DNA of 64,000 nucleotides from Arthrobacter sp. StoSoilA2 (GCF_019977195.1 NZ_AP024643.1:558001-622000); one strand, 5' to 3'. Positions 7,875 to 16,643 are shown, counted from the stretch's first letter. Numbers and translations: made by a program. The notes: generated by a model from the sequence alone, not told the origin.

Positions 7875-9335
7875 ATGAGTACTGGAACGACTCTGAACCT
7901 CATTGAAACCCGGCTGCTAATCGGCGGGGAATGGATATCATCCGGCACAGGAGCCACGCTGCCGGTCATCAACCCCGCCACCGGCGAAACGGTGGCGCAC
8001 GTTTCCGACGGCTCTATCCAAGACGGTGCGTTGGCACTGGATGCCGCCTGCGCTGCCCAGGATGCTTGGGCAGCAACACCGGCAAGGGACCGTGCCGACA
8101 TCCTCGCCCGCACGTATCAGGGCATAGTCGCCCGCCGCGACGATTTCGCCCGCTTGATCGTGGACGAGATGGGCAAGCCCTGGGCCGAAGCCCAAGCCGA
8201 AGTAGACTACGGCGCAGGGTTCTTCCATTGGTTCGCAGAATCCGCCGGACGGATCCACACCGAAGGCCAGTTCGGCGTCGAACCTGGCTCCAACTACCAC
8301 ATGGCAGTGTCCAAACGCCCGGTCGGCCCCTCCCTGCTGATCACCCCGTGGAACTTCCCACTGGCCATGGGCGCCCGCAAGATCGCCCCGGCCTTGGCCG
8401 CTGGCTGCACCACCATCCTCAAGCCTGCCGCCCAAACCCCGCTTACCTCCCTGCTGCTTGCTCAAGTCCTCCAGGAAGCAGGTGTGCCCGCCGGTGTGGT
8501 GAACGTCGTCGTGACGAGCAACTCCCGCGATCTGATCAGCGCCATCATGAATGACGAACGGATCCGAAAAATCTCCTTCACCGGCTCCACCGAAGTCGGC
8601 CGGGTACTCCTGGCCCAAGCCGCGCAGAACGTCGTGAACACCTCCATGGAACTTGGCGGGAACGCACCACTGATCGTTTTCGACGACGCGGACCTCGATA
8701 CTGCGATCGAAGGGGCCTACCTCGCCAAGCTCCGCAACGGTGGTCAGTCCTGCGTCGCAGCCAACCGGATCTATGTCCAGGCCGGCATCGCTCCCAAGTT
8801 CACCAAAGGCTTCACGGAGCGCCTCGCCGCCGTCAAGGTCGGCAACGGCCACGAACCCGGCACCGGTCTAGGGCCACTGATCGATCACAAGCAACGCGCC
8901 GCCGTCCACAATCTCGTCGTGGACGCCCTCGCCAAGGGCGCAACCTGCCTCACTGGGGGCCAGATCATCGACGGCCCTGGCTACTACTACCGGCCCACCG
9001 TCCTAACCAACATTCCCGCCGACGCCAGCATCAGGGAAGAAGAAATCTTCGGCCCCGTCGCAGCGATCTACACCTTCGACACCGAAGAAGAAGCCGTCGT
9101 GAAAGCGAATGCCACTCCCTACGGCCTGGCTTCGTACATCTTCACCCAGGACCTGACCAGGGCACTGCGCGTTGCGGACACGATTGATGCCGGCATGACA
9201 GGCATCAACCGTGGGCTCATCAGCAACCCGGCCGCACCGTTCGGCGGGACCAAACAATCAGGCCTCGGCCGTGAAGGGGGCATTGAAGGCCTTGAGGCCT
9301 ACCAGGAAACCAAATACACCGGCATCCAACTCTGA
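7875..9335 (+). CDS. NAD(P)-dependent aldehyde dehydrogenase, succinate-semialdehyde dehydrogenase-like
   Basis: A 486-residue aldehyde dehydrogenase. The catalytic Cys is in NGGQSCVAANR and the general-base Glu in MELGGNAP; the cofactor region includes FTGSTEVG and TPWNFPLAMG. SCVAANR is typical of succinate-semialdehyde dehydrogenases. The ATG at 7875 has GGAG 8 nt upstream; the in-frame ATG at 7869 is only 2 nt from it and less likely. It ends the catabolic cluster and would oxidise the aldehyde made by the amine oxidases or aldolase steps. Succinate semialdehyde or a related semialdehyde is plausible, by family only. Confidence 0.88.
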   Translation: MSTGTTLNLIETRLLIGGEWISSGTGATLPVINPATGETVAHVSDGSIQDGALALDAACAAQDAWAATPARDRADILARTYQGIVARRDDFARLIVDEMGKPWAEAQAEVDYGAGFFHWFAESAGRIHTEGQFGVEPGSNYHMAVSKRPVGPSLLITPWNFPLAMGARKIAPALAAGCTTILKPAAQTPLTSLLLAQVLQEAGVPAGVVNVVVTSNSRDLISAIMNDERIRKISFTGSTEVGRVLLAQAAQNVVNTSMELGGNAPLIVFDDADLDTAIEGAYLAKLRNGGQSCVAANRIYVQAGIAPKFTKGFTERLAAVKVGNGHEPGTGLGPLIDHKQRAAVHNLVVDALAKGATCLTGGQIIDGPGYYYRPTVLTNIPADASIREEEIFGPVAAIYTFDTEEEAVVKANATPYGLASYIFTQDLTRALRVADTIDAGMTGINRGLISNPAAPFGGTKQSGLGREGGIEGLEAYQETKYTGIQL

Positions 9336-9387
9336 CCTGATCCGGGCCGCGTTGGGCGGAGAAACCCTGCTTCCGGCGAAGCCAAGG

Positions 9388-10737
9388 CTAGCGGGCCTCA
9401 AGGTCCTCAAGAGTCTTTCCCTTGGTGTCCGAAGACAACAGGGTGGCCAGCGCCGAGACGAGGCAGATGCCCAGAGTGGTCAGGCCGATGACCATGGGGA
9501 TGTTCGCTGATCCGGGAGGAGCCATGGCAGTGAACAGGCTGGGGAAGAACGAGGCGATCATGAGGCCGATGTTTTGCGAGACTGCGAAGCCTGTCACCCG
9601 CATCCGCATGGGGAACTGCTCCTGGAAGAACGTGGCGAAGGTGGCGTTCCACATCTGGAACAGGATGCCCTGAACGATGACAACGCAGACGAAGATCAGC
9701 GGCAGGCTACCCTGTTCGATCGCCCACAGGTACACCATGGTCAGCAAGCCACCGGCTATGCCGCCTGCAACCATGAGTGTCCGCCGGCCAATCCGGTCCG
9801 ACAGTGCCCCGAACAAAGGGATAGTCAGCACTGCGGCCACGTTTGCTGCCATGGTTACCCAGAGGAATTCGCTGCTTGAGAAGCCGTTGCCATAGCTCTT
9901 CTGGGTGGCGAACGATACGCCGAAGATCAGGGTGGCCATGCCGATGACGTTCGTGAACGTCATTGCAACGCAGCGGACCAGGACCCACGGGTGGGTGCGC
10001 AGGAGGTCTGCGAGGGGGAACCGGCGTTTGGTGCCGGGCTCTTCCGACTGCGCCAGGTATGCAGGCGGCTCCTGCACGCGGCGGCGGATAATGTAGCCGG
10101 CCAAAATCACGACGGCGCTGAGGAGGAAGGGCAGCCGCCAGCCCCAGGAATGGAACTGGTCATCCGGCAACAGGGCGGCGAGCGGAATGAGGACAGCCGT
10201 GGCGAGGATGGATCCCACCTGCGTGCCCTGAAGGCTGAAGCTCGCGAAGAAGCCGCGCCTGGCATCGGGGGAGTGCTCTACGATCATCGCGCTGGCACCG
10301 CCGAGTTCGCCAGCAACGGCGAAGCCCTGGATCAAGCGCAGGATTACCAGGAGGACGGGCGCCAGAAGCCCCACCTGGCCGTAGGTTGGCAGGAGTCCTA
10401 CCGCGAAAGTAGCGAACCCCATGAGCAGCATTGCAAAGACCAGGACCTTCTTGCGCCCATGCCTGTCACCGTAAGCACCCAGGACTACTGCGCCAAGCGG
10501 GCGGGAGACGTATCCCACGGCATAGGTGGCCAGGGAAGCGATGATGCCTACGGTGGGGTTCTCCGTGGGGAAGAAGATCGTTGGGAAAAGCAGCGTCGCG
10601 GCCAGGGAATAGAGCGCGAAGTCGTAGTACTCCAGCGCGCTTCCGATCCAGCCGCTCATTGCGGCTTTCTTCGGGTCCTTCCGGCCGATGGCCTCGTCCT
10701 GGGTGGAAGGGGTATCCCTCCGGTGCGTGACGGTCAT
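9388..10737 (-). CDS. MHS-family MFS transporter (metabolite:H+ symporter)
   Basis: A 449-residue, 12-helix carrier of the MHS branch (shikimate/citrate/ProP-like). It begins with SGWIGSALEYYDFALYS and carries the loop signature YGDRHGRKKVL between helices 2 and 3 and SDRIGRRTLM in the second half. The ATG at 10737 is chosen because AAAGGAG lies 8 nt upstream; an in-frame extension to 10812 has no ribosome site. The gene is convergent with the aldehyde dehydrogenase gene and transcribed alone. An organic acid is the likely cargo, unspecified. Confidence 0.88.
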   Translation of the reverse strand: MTVTHRRDTPSTQDEAIGRKDPKKAAMSGWIGSALEYYDFALYSLAATLLFPTIFFPTENPTVGIIASLATYAVGYVSRPLGAVVLGAYGDRHGRKKVLVFAMLLMGFATFAVGLLPTYGQVGLLAPVLLVILRLIQGFAVAGELGGASAMIVEHSPDARRGFFASFSLQGTQVGSILATAVLIPLAALLPDDQFHSWGWRLPFLLSAVVILAGYIIRRRVQEPPAYLAQSEEPGTKRRFPLADLLRTHPWVLVRCVAMTFTNVIGMATLIFGVSFATQKSYGNGFSSSEFLWVTMAANVAAVLTIPLFGALSDRIGRRTLMVAGGIAGGLLTMVYLWAIEQGSLPLIFVCVVIVQGILFQMWNATFATFFQEQFPMRMRVTGFAVSQNIGLMIASFFPSLFTAMAPPGSANIPMVIGLTTLGICLVSALATLLSSDTKGKTLEDLEAR

Positions 10738-10851
10738 TCGCTGAACTCCTTTGTCGTCGTTGGCAAGGAACAAAAACTCTTCCAATCCAGGACTGAACAA
10801 TGCGGTGCTCATTCAGCATGGTGAAGGTTACATGTGGATCGACTTGAGTCT

Positions 10852-10863
10852 TGAATCGATTCA
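10852..10863. promoter_or_regulatory. Palindromic operator candidate upstream of MFS gene
   Basis: TGAATCGATTCA is a perfect 12-bp palindrome with a central CG, the geometry of LacI-type operators. It lies in the 5' region of the MFS gene. The cognate regulator is not identified; the sequence differs from the operators next to the two LacI genes in this window. Confidence 0.4.
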
Positions 10864-10916
10864 TTAATCATACGATGTGACCTGCGATACGTCAAAGGTC
10901 CCTGTGAGGGGAAACG

Positions 10917-10995
10917 CACGACGGCGGCAGGTCGCCACGGTTCCCAGGGAACCGCTGGTTCCTCGGAACCGAAAGGGCGACCAGCCGCCGTCGTG
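10917..10995 (-). terminator. Branched inverted repeat downstream of the sugar operon
   Basis: A 20-bp outer stem (10917-10936 with 10976-10995, one mismatch) encloses two small hairpins built on GGTTCC/GGAACC, giving a three-way junction. It lies about 50 bp beyond the kinase stop and probably ends the sugar operon transcript. The outer arm starts with ACGACGGCGGC, the same 11 bases found in the stem at 28645-28686. Confidence 0.55.
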
Positions 10996-11043
10996 ACTCA
11001 GCCGTTTGATCGAAGAGTCAGGCCATCGGGAGAATGACCGTGG

Positions 11044-12003
11044 TTACCGCGAAACAGGAAGTCTTGCGCTGGATGACATGTCCAGCCGTGCCTGCAGTTC
11101 CGAAACGGTGGGTGGGTTGGCTCCGGAGCGGCTGACCGTGATTGCTGCGGCCATCGAGGCAGTTCTTCCGATGGTTTCCAGTGCTCCCGGCGCAAATCCC
11201 TCTTCGCCCTCTGCCAAAAGGCCGAAGATGAGTGCGGACATATAGGAGTCGCCGGCGCCGATGGTGTCGGCAACCTCGGTTTTCACGGAAGGGATGCTGA
11301 GCTTCGCATTCTCCGTGGCGAGGAGGGCGCCGTCAGCGCCGAGGGTGATGACGGCAAGGCGCGCACCATGTGCGAGCAGGCGGGACGTGACCTCGTCCGG
11401 AGACGACGTTGGGTAGAGCCAGTGGGCATCTTCGTCGCTGAGCTTTACGACGTCCGTAAGCGGGAGCAGGTCCTCGAAGACTCTCTTCGCTTCAGCATGG
11501 CTACCAAGCAGGGCAGGGCGGATATTGGGGTCATACGTGACAAGGCACGACTTGTGTCCTTGCTCAAGAAGGGAGCGGACGGCGGAGGCTCCCGGGGTCA
11601 GGAACGTTGCGATGGATCCCGTGTGAAGGACTTTCGGGATCATGGCGGGCGCCACTGGAGCCAGCTCCCAGGCGATATCGAACTCGTAGCTGGCCGAGCC
11701 ATCTGCGGCCAACGTGGCAGTAGCGGTGGCTGTGCGTTCAAGGGACGTTGAACCCGGAAGGAGCCGGACGCCTGCGCTCTGGAGGTGGTTGGTGATGGCG
11801 TTCCCGTGGTCGTCCTCGCCGATTGCTGTGAGCAACCCCGTGGATACGCCGAGCCGGCCGAGGCCATAGGCGACATTCGCCGGGGATCCTCCTGGATAGC
11901 TGATGGTTCCTTCCGGGGTATTAACGATGTCGATCAGGGCTTCGCCGATCACAACAACATCCAGCTGGTCTTGGGCGGAGGGGCCGGGGGGAGGCTTGTG
12001 CAT
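11044..12003 (-). CDS. PfkB-family carbohydrate kinase (fructokinase-like)
   Basis: A 319-residue cytoplasmic ribokinase/PfkB-family kinase. The N-terminal GEALIDIV and the sugar-binding PGGSPANVAYGLGRLG (PfkB signature 1) are present, and signature 2 is DTIGAGDSYMSAL with the catalytic Asp. SPANVAY is typical of fructokinases. As the last gene of the frc-like operon it would phosphorylate the imported hexose. It is separated from the ATPase gene by 138 bp containing a strong hairpin (12047-12082), so it may be expressed at a lower level. Confidence 0.87.
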   Translation of the reverse strand: MHKPPPGPSAQDQLDVVVIGEALIDIVNTPEGTISYPGGSPANVAYGLGRLGVSTGLLTAIGEDDHGNAITNHLQSAGVRLLPGSTSLERTATATATLAADGSASYEFDIAWELAPVAPAMIPKVLHTGSIATFLTPGASAVRSLLEQGHKSCLVTYDPNIRPALLGSHAEAKRVFEDLLPLTDVVKLSDEDAHWLYPTSSPDEVTSRLLAHGARLAVITLGADGALLATENAKLSIPSVKTEVADTIGAGDSYMSALIFGLLAEGEEGFAPGALETIGRTASMAAAITVSRSGANPPTVSELQARLDMSSSARLPVSR

Positions 12004-12046
12004 CTCGGGTTCTTTCGTCGGTACCGGCTGGCTGGCCGGGTGTGGA

Positions 12047-12082
12047 TCCGTCCGCGGACCTGTGGGCAGGTCCGCGGACGGA
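12047..12082 (-). other. Intra-operon perfect hairpin between ATPase and kinase genes
   Basis: A perfect 16-bp stem (12047-12062 with 12067-12082) encloses a 4-nt loop. There is no T-tract on the transcribed strand. It probably marks an RNA processing or stability boundary between the transporter genes and the kinase gene; this role is inferred. Confidence 0.55.
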
Positions 12083-12141
12083 GAAGGGGGTTCCGCTGGA
12101 GCGGATTGTGCGGTGCTGGAACGGAAGGTGGGCGGTGCCCG

Positions 12142-12936
12142 TCAGGCTTTGGCCGCACCTGTCATGATGGCGACGGCGTCGGTCATGGTGTGGGATTGCG
12201 GGGTGATGGTGGCCGCGCATTTGCCCAGGCGCTGGATGTGGATGCGGTCGGCGACATCAAACACGTGGGGCATGTTGTGGCTGATCAGGATCACAGGCAG
12301 GCCACGGTCACGGAGGTCGCGGACCAGCTGCAGTACCTGGTTGGATTCACGAACCCCCAGTGCCGCCGTCGGTTCGTCAAGGACGACCACCTTGGATCCG
12401 AAGGCCGCGGCGCGGGCGACGGCGACTGCCTGGCGCTGGCCGCCGGAAAGGTTCTCCACCGGCACGGTGACGTCCTGCAGGGTGGAAATGCCCAGCCGGG
12501 TGAGTTCTTCCTTGGCCTTCCTGCGCATGCCCTTGGTGTCGAGGATCCGGAACAGGCTTCCCAGGGGCCCGGGAAGGCGTTCTTCACGGCCGAGGAACAG
12601 GTTCGAGGCGACATCCAGGGCCGGCGAGACGGCCAGGTTTTGGTAGACGGTTTCAATGCCGTGGAGCCGGGCGTCCTGTGGCCGTTTGAAGTGCACCTGC
12701 TGACCGGATACGAAGATTTCTCCTGTGTCCGGAACTTCGGCGCCGGTGAGGCATTTGATGAGCGTGGACTTGCCGGCACCGTTGTCGCCGATGATGGCCA
12801 GGACTTCGCCGGGGTAGAGGTCAAGGTTCACGCCGTCGAGGCCAACCACCCGGCCGAAGGTCTTCACGAGGTTCCTGGCTTTAAGGATGGGCTCGCGGGT
12901 TTCGGTCTGTGAGGCTGCAAATTCAGTCATGGTCAT
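12142..12936 (-). CDS. Sugar ABC transporter ATP-binding protein (FrcA-like)
   Basis: A 264-residue single-domain ATPase with Walker A IGDNGAGKST, Q-loop VYQNLAV, signature LSGGQRQAV, Walker B VVLDEPTAALG and switch His in LISHNMPH. Most ribose/xylose-type importers (CUT2) have a fused double ATPase of about 500 residues. This half-size form, like FrcA, must dimerise. The start at 12936 is chosen because AAAGG precedes it and it makes a 4-nt ATGA overlap with the permease stop. Confidence 0.88.
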   Translation of the reverse strand: MTMTEFAASQTETREPILKARNLVKTFGRVVGLDGVNLDLYPGEVLAIIGDNGAGKSTLIKCLTGAEVPDTGEIFVSGQQVHFKRPQDARLHGIETVYQNLAVSPALDVASNLFLGREERLPGPLGSLFRILDTKGMRRKAKEELTRLGISTLQDVTVPVENLSGGQRQAVAVARAAAFGSKVVVLDEPTAALGVRESNQVLQLVRDLRDRGLPVILISHNMPHVFDVADRIHIQRLGKCAATITPQSHTMTDAVAIMTGAAKA

Positions 12937-13979
12937 GACTTGACCTTTCGGATCCACTGATCGACGGACACGGCAATGATGATCAGGATGCCCACCGCGA
13001 GGGTCTGGTAGAGGACATCCAGGCCGGCCAGGGAGAGTCCGTTGCGGAAGACGCCGACGATCAGCGCCCCGAGCAGCGAACCCCAGATGGAGCCGCGGCC
13101 ACCGAAGAGGCTGGTTCCGCCAATTACGACGGCGGTGATGGAGTCAAGGTTCAGGTCGACGCCGGCGTTGGGGCTTGCGGCGTTGGTACGGCCGATCTGG
13201 ATCCATGCGCCGACGGCAAGGACTGCGCCCGCGGCAAGGTAGACGCTCATGAGGACGCGGTTGACGGGAATACCGGCCAGACGGGCTGCTTCCTTGTCAT
13301 CGCCTACGGCGTAGACGTGCCGTCCCCAGGCGGTTTTGCCCAGGATGAAGGCGACGGCGATGTAGAGCAGGAGCATCATGACGACGCCGGTGGAGATGCG
13401 GACTGGCCCGATCGGGAAGGTGCTTCCCAGCCAGGTGAGTACGCCGGGCATGGCGGATCCGCGGACGGTGCTGCCGCCGGAGTAGAGCAGGGTCAGGGCG
13501 ATGAAGATGTTCAGGGTTCCCAGCGTGACGATGAACGGCGGGAGCCGGAATCGTGTCACGAGGAAACCGTTCAGGGCGCCTGCACCAAGTCCCACGATCA
13601 ACCCGGCGATGAGGGCCAGGGGACCTGGGACACCGCTGCCGACGGCCATCTGCGCGATCACCATCGAGGACAGGATCATGACCGCGCCGACGGAAAGGTC
13701 GATTCCGGCGGTCAGGATGATGAGGGTCTGGGCGATGGCCAGGGTTCCGACGACGGCGACCTGCTGGGTGATCAGGGAAAGGTTTTCCACCCGCAGGAAG
13801 CGGTCGTTGAGGAGTCCGAAGACCACCACCGCGATCAGCAGGACAATGGCCGGACTGAGGGCGGGGTAGCGGTGGAGGATGTTGCGGATTCTGCTGAGCG
13901 GCGTTTGGCGGTCAAGGAATTCCTCGGCCAGGTCAGCGTGCCCGGCGCTCGGGGGGCCGGCGGTCTGTTGCTGGGTCAC
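12933..13979 (-). CDS. Sugar ABC transporter permease (RbsC/FrcC-like)
   Basis: A 348-residue membrane protein of the BPD_transp_2 family. It has a roughly 40-residue polar N-terminus, then 8-10 hydrophobic helices. The family motif LTAGIDLSVGAVMILSSM is present, along with VYAVGDDKEAARLAGI and TAVVIGGTSLFGGRGS. It sits between the binding-protein gene (18 bp away) and the ATPase gene (overlapping), forming a CUT2 importer. Confidence 0.9.
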   Translation of the reverse strand: MTQQQTAGPPSAGHADLAEEFLDRQTPLSRIRNILHRYPALSPAIVLLIAVVVFGLLNDRFLRVENLSLITQQVAVVGTLAIAQTLIILTAGIDLSVGAVMILSSMVIAQMAVGSGVPGPLALIAGLIVGLGAGALNGFLVTRFRLPPFIVTLGTLNIFIALTLLYSGGSTVRGSAMPGVLTWLGSTFPIGPVRISTGVVMMLLLYIAVAFILGKTAWGRHVYAVGDDKEAARLAGIPVNRVLMSVYLAAGAVLAVGAWIQIGRTNAASPNAGVDLNLDSITAVVIGGTSLFGGRGSIWGSLLGALIVGVFRNGLSLAGLDVLYQTLAVGILIIIAVSVDQWIRKVKS

Positions 13980-13997
13980 TTTAGCTTGCTCCTGAAC

Positions 13998-15110
13998 TTA
14001 CTTGCCCCAGCAGATCTGGGAAGCGTCGGTGGTGGTGATGCTCTTCACGCCGTCCACGGGCTTGTCCGTGACGAGCTCCACTCCGGTGTTGAAGAAGTCC
14101 AGGCCTTCGGAGTTGGCGGGCTTCTTGCCGGTCTTCGCGAGGTCGACAATGGCCTTGACGCCAAGCTCGGCCATCTTCACCGGGTACTGCTGTGCCGTGG
14201 CGCCGATGACGCCGGACTTGACGTTGTTCACGCCTGAGCAGCCGCCGTCAACGGAGACGATCAGGGCGTCTTTTTCCTTGCCCGCGGATTTCAGTGCTTC
14301 GAAGGCACCGGCAGCTGCAGGCTCGTTGATCGTGTAGACGACGTTGATGTTGGGGTTCTTGGCCAGCAGGGTTTCCATGGCAGTACGTCCGCCGTCTTCG
14401 GCGCCCTGGGAAGCCTGACTGCCGACGATTTCGTACTCGCCGCCCTTGCCGCCGGTGTACTTGCCCGTTTTGGCTTCGTCGCCGTTCTTCTTCTTGTCGG
14501 CGGTGTCGATGCCCATGCCGGTCAGGAAGCCCTGGTCACGGTTATAGTCAACGGACACAACCTTGTCATCGAAGAGGTCCACAAGTGCGATCACAGCTTT
14601 CTTGCCCGCCAGCTGCTGGGCCGTCCACTTGCCGATCAGCTCACCAGCGGCGAAGTTGTCCGTGGCAAACGTGATGTCAGCGGCGTCGGCAGGGTCCGGC
14701 GGGGTATCCAAGGCAATGACGAACAAGCCTGCGTCCTTGGCCTTCTTCAAGGCATCCACCACGGACGGGCCGTTGGGGGTGATGAGAATTCCCTTATCGC
14801 CCTTGGAGATCGCGTTTTCGATGGCCTGGATCTGGGTGTCCTCGTCACCATCGGCCTTGCCTGCAGCAAGCTTCAGATCAACGCCGTCAGCTTCGGCAGC
14901 CTTCTTGGCGCCATCCTGCATCGACACAAAGAACGGATTGGACGTGGTCTTCACGATCAGCGAAACGCCGATCTTTTCATTGCTGCCCGCGCTGGACGAA
15001 GGCGAGGAGCCGCCGCCGCAGGCAGTCAGGCTTAGCGCGCCCAGCGTCAGTACTGCACCAGCGGCAAGAAGGCGGGTCTTTGCCGACCTCGAAGCTTTGG
15101 AACTCAACAT
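13998..15110 (-). CDS. Sugar ABC transporter substrate-binding lipoprotein (FrcB-like)
   Basis: A 370-residue periplasmic-binding-protein-like (Peripla_BP_4) lipoprotein with signal ending in LTAC and a serine/glycine-rich linker. The mature part shows KTTSNPFFVSMQDGAKKAA, typical of ribose/fructose-binding proteins, and AIENAISKGDKGILITP. Similarity to FrcB is recognised from the sequence pattern, and a fructokinase-like gene in the same operon agrees with fructose as ligand. It is the first gene of the operon; the divergent LacI gene and its operator lie upstream. Confidence 0.87.
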   Translation of the reverse strand: MLSSKASRSAKTRLLAAGAVLTLGALSLTACGGGSSPSSSAGSNEKIGVSLIVKTTSNPFFVSMQDGAKKAAEADGVDLKLAAGKADGDEDTQIQAIENAISKGDKGILITPNGPSVVDALKKAKDAGLFVIALDTPPDPADAADITFATDNFAAGELIGKWTAQQLAGKKAVIALVDLFDDKVVSVDYNRDQGFLTGMGIDTADKKKNGDEAKTGKYTGGKGGEYEIVGSQASQGAEDGGRTAMETLLAKNPNINVVYTINEPAAAGAFEALKSAGKEKDALIVSVDGGCSGVNNVKSGVIGATAQQYPVKMAELGVKAIVDLAKTGKKPANSEGLDFFNTGVELVTDKPVDGVKSITTTDASQICWGK

Positions 15111-15156
15111 TGAAACTCCTGTTTTTTGTGGCTGCTCATGGCGAGTGATTCCCCCA

Positions 15157-15170
15157 TGACAACGTTGTCA
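15157..15170. promoter_or_regulatory. LacI-type operator O1
   Basis: TGACAACGTTGTCA is a perfect 14-bp palindrome with a central CG, located 47 bp before the binding-protein start in the divergent promoter region. It is the obvious site for the adjacent LacI regulator. Confidence 0.75.
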
Positions 15171-15233
15171 GCTAACATGTAACCAAGCTCACACAATGCA
15201 GTCAAGTGTTAATTGAAGTTGAGGAGTGTTTCT

Positions 15234-16286
15234 TTGACAACGGTGTCTAATCGTTACCAATCCGATCCTGCGCGCAGGCCGCCCACGATGAAAAACGTCG
15301 CTGACCTTGCCGGGGTAGGCATCAAGACGGTCTCAAGGGTGGTCAACGACGAACCAGGCGTTTCGGAGGAAACCCGCCAGCGGGTCCTGCGGGCAACGGA
15401 GCAACTTCAATACCACCTGGACATCACCGCCGGCAGCCTGAAGCGATCCGGCCGCAAGACCCAATCCATCGGATTGTTGCTTCCGAGCGTGTCCAACCCC
15501 TTCAGCGGCGAGATCCACCGCGCCATGGAAGATGCCCTTGGAGAGCGGGGGATCGCAGTCTTCGCCTCCAGCCTGGATGACGATCCGAATCGCGAACGGA
15601 AGCTGATTTCGGCTTTCCTGGGGCGTCGGGTGGATGGACTTGTTCTCACTACCATCGCCAAGAGCCAGGCGTACATGATCCCCGAACACTCCCGGGACCT
15701 GCCGTTGGTGTTCATCGACCGCGAGCCCGTGGGTATCGAGGCGGATGCAGTAGTCACGGATAACGAAGTGGGCGCGGCGACGGCTGCTGCACATCTCATC
15801 CAGCATGGCCACACCAAGTTGGCCTATCTTGGGGACCGCACCGATATCCAGACCGCCGCGAAACGGCGGACAGGGTTCCTGAACGAGATCGGCAGCTCCG
15901 GCATTGCGACCTCCACGGTTGCGGTCCGCGAGAATCTTCACGACGAGGAAACGGCCCTCCGGGCTGCACAGGAACTGCTCACCTCAGAGAACCCTCCCAC
16001 GGCGATATTCTCCAGTCAGAACCTTGTGACTTTCGGTGCCATGCGGGCACTGAAAACCCTCGGTATGCAGCATCAGGTCGCCTTGGTCGGATTTGACGAC
16101 TTCACCCTGGCCGACATGATGGAGCCCGGAGTCACCGTCATTGCCCAGCACCCTGAACGGATCGGAAAGCTCGCTGCCGAGCGGATCCTTGCAAGGATCG
16201 ACGGCGACAGCCGCCCGCCGCAGACGTATGTCGTCCCGACGGAACTCATTCCCAGGGGTTCGGGCGAAATATTGCCTCCGAACTAA
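15234..16286 (+). CDS. LacI-family transcriptional regulator of the sugar operon
   Basis: A 350-residue repressor with an N-terminal LacI helix-turn-helix, TMKNVADLAGVGIKTVSRV (about residues 19-37), and a sugar-binding core ending in a PTELIPRGS segment. The TTG start at 15234 is chosen because GAGGAG lies 7 nt upstream; a TTG at 15213 has no ribosome site. It is divergent from the frc-like operon and presumably represses it until sugar binds. A second operator-like site covers its own start codon, which suggests autoregulation. Confidence 0.87.
   Translation: MTTVSNRYQSDPARRPPTMKNVADLAGVGIKTVSRVVNDEPGVSEETRQRVLRATEQLQYHLDITAGSLKRSGRKTQSIGLLLPSVSNPFSGEIHRAMEDALGERGIAVFASSLDDDPNRERKLISAFLGRRVDGLVLTTIAKSQAYMIPEHSRDLPLVFIDREPVGIEADAVVTDNEVGAATAAAHLIQHGHTKLAYLGDRTDIQTAAKRRTGFLNEIGSSGIATSTVAVRENLHDEETALRAAQELLTSENPPTAIFSSQNLVTFGAMRALKTLGMQHQVALVGFDDFTLADMMEPGVTVIAQHPERIGKLAAERILARIDGDSRPPQTYVVPTELIPRGSGEILPPN
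15235..15248. promoter_or_regulatory. LacI-type operator O2 overlapping the regulator start codon
   Basis: TGACAACGGTGTCT matches operator O1 at 12 of 14 positions and overlaps the TTG start codon of the regulator. Binding here could block its transcription, and pairing with O1 78 bp away could loop the DNA. Confidence 0.55.
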
Positions 16287-16319
16287 CCAACAACCATTCA
16301 ATCGACCAAAGGACCGGAC

Positions 16320-16613
16320 ATGACGAAAACCTTGTACGCGGAATTCACCGTCAAGGAAGGCAGCGAAAACAGGGTCGCTGAAATGATGACAGAACTCGCA
16401 GGGCACGTCCGGCAAGAACCGGGCAACGTCACGTTCCTGCCCTACACGCGCGAAACCAATCCGCGGGAATATTTCGTGTTCGAGGTCTACCGCGACGAGG
16501 AAGCCTTCCAGGAACACATCACCGCAGAATACGGCCGAAAATTCAACGCCGAACTGGCCGAACATATTGAAGGCGACGGCTCCGTCCTTACTTGGCTCAA
16601 CGCCGTATCGTAG
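16320..16613 (+). CDS. Antibiotic biosynthesis monooxygenase (ABM) domain protein, putative quinol monooxygenase
   Basis: A 97-residue single ABM-domain protein of the YgiN type, a small dimeric alpha-beta barrel. It shows FTVKEGSENRVAEMM at the N-terminus and NPREYFVFEVYRDEEAF, the region conserved in quinol monooxygenases. AAAGGA precedes the ATG. It starts 33 bp after the LacI gene in the same direction and could be co-transcribed with it. A role in quinol or stress metabolism is suggested by family only. Confidence 0.78.
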   Translation: MTKTLYAEFTVKEGSENRVAEMMTELAGHVRQEPGNVTFLPYTRETNPREYFVFEVYRDEEAFQEHITAEYGRKFNAELAEHIEGDGSVLTWLNAVS

Positions 16614-16643
16614 CCTTCCGCCCGGGCATGCCAGACTGGACGC

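Larger units (their letters stand above)
10738..11043. other. Intergenic region with operator and branched hairpin
   Basis: This 306-bp gap holds the upstream region of the MFS gene and the downstream end of the kinase operon. The perfect 12-bp palindrome TGAATCGATTCA (10852-10863) is an operator candidate about 115 bp before the MFS start. A large branched inverted repeat (10917-10995) lies between it and the kinase stop. No open frame here has a credible ribosome site. Confidence 0.6.

Noticed and set aside
73..9335. Ectoine degradation cluster (doe/eut)
   Set aside because: The deacylase and semialdehyde dehydrogenase would fit, but no M24-family ectoine hydrolase or aminotransferase is present and the oxidases have no place in that pathway.
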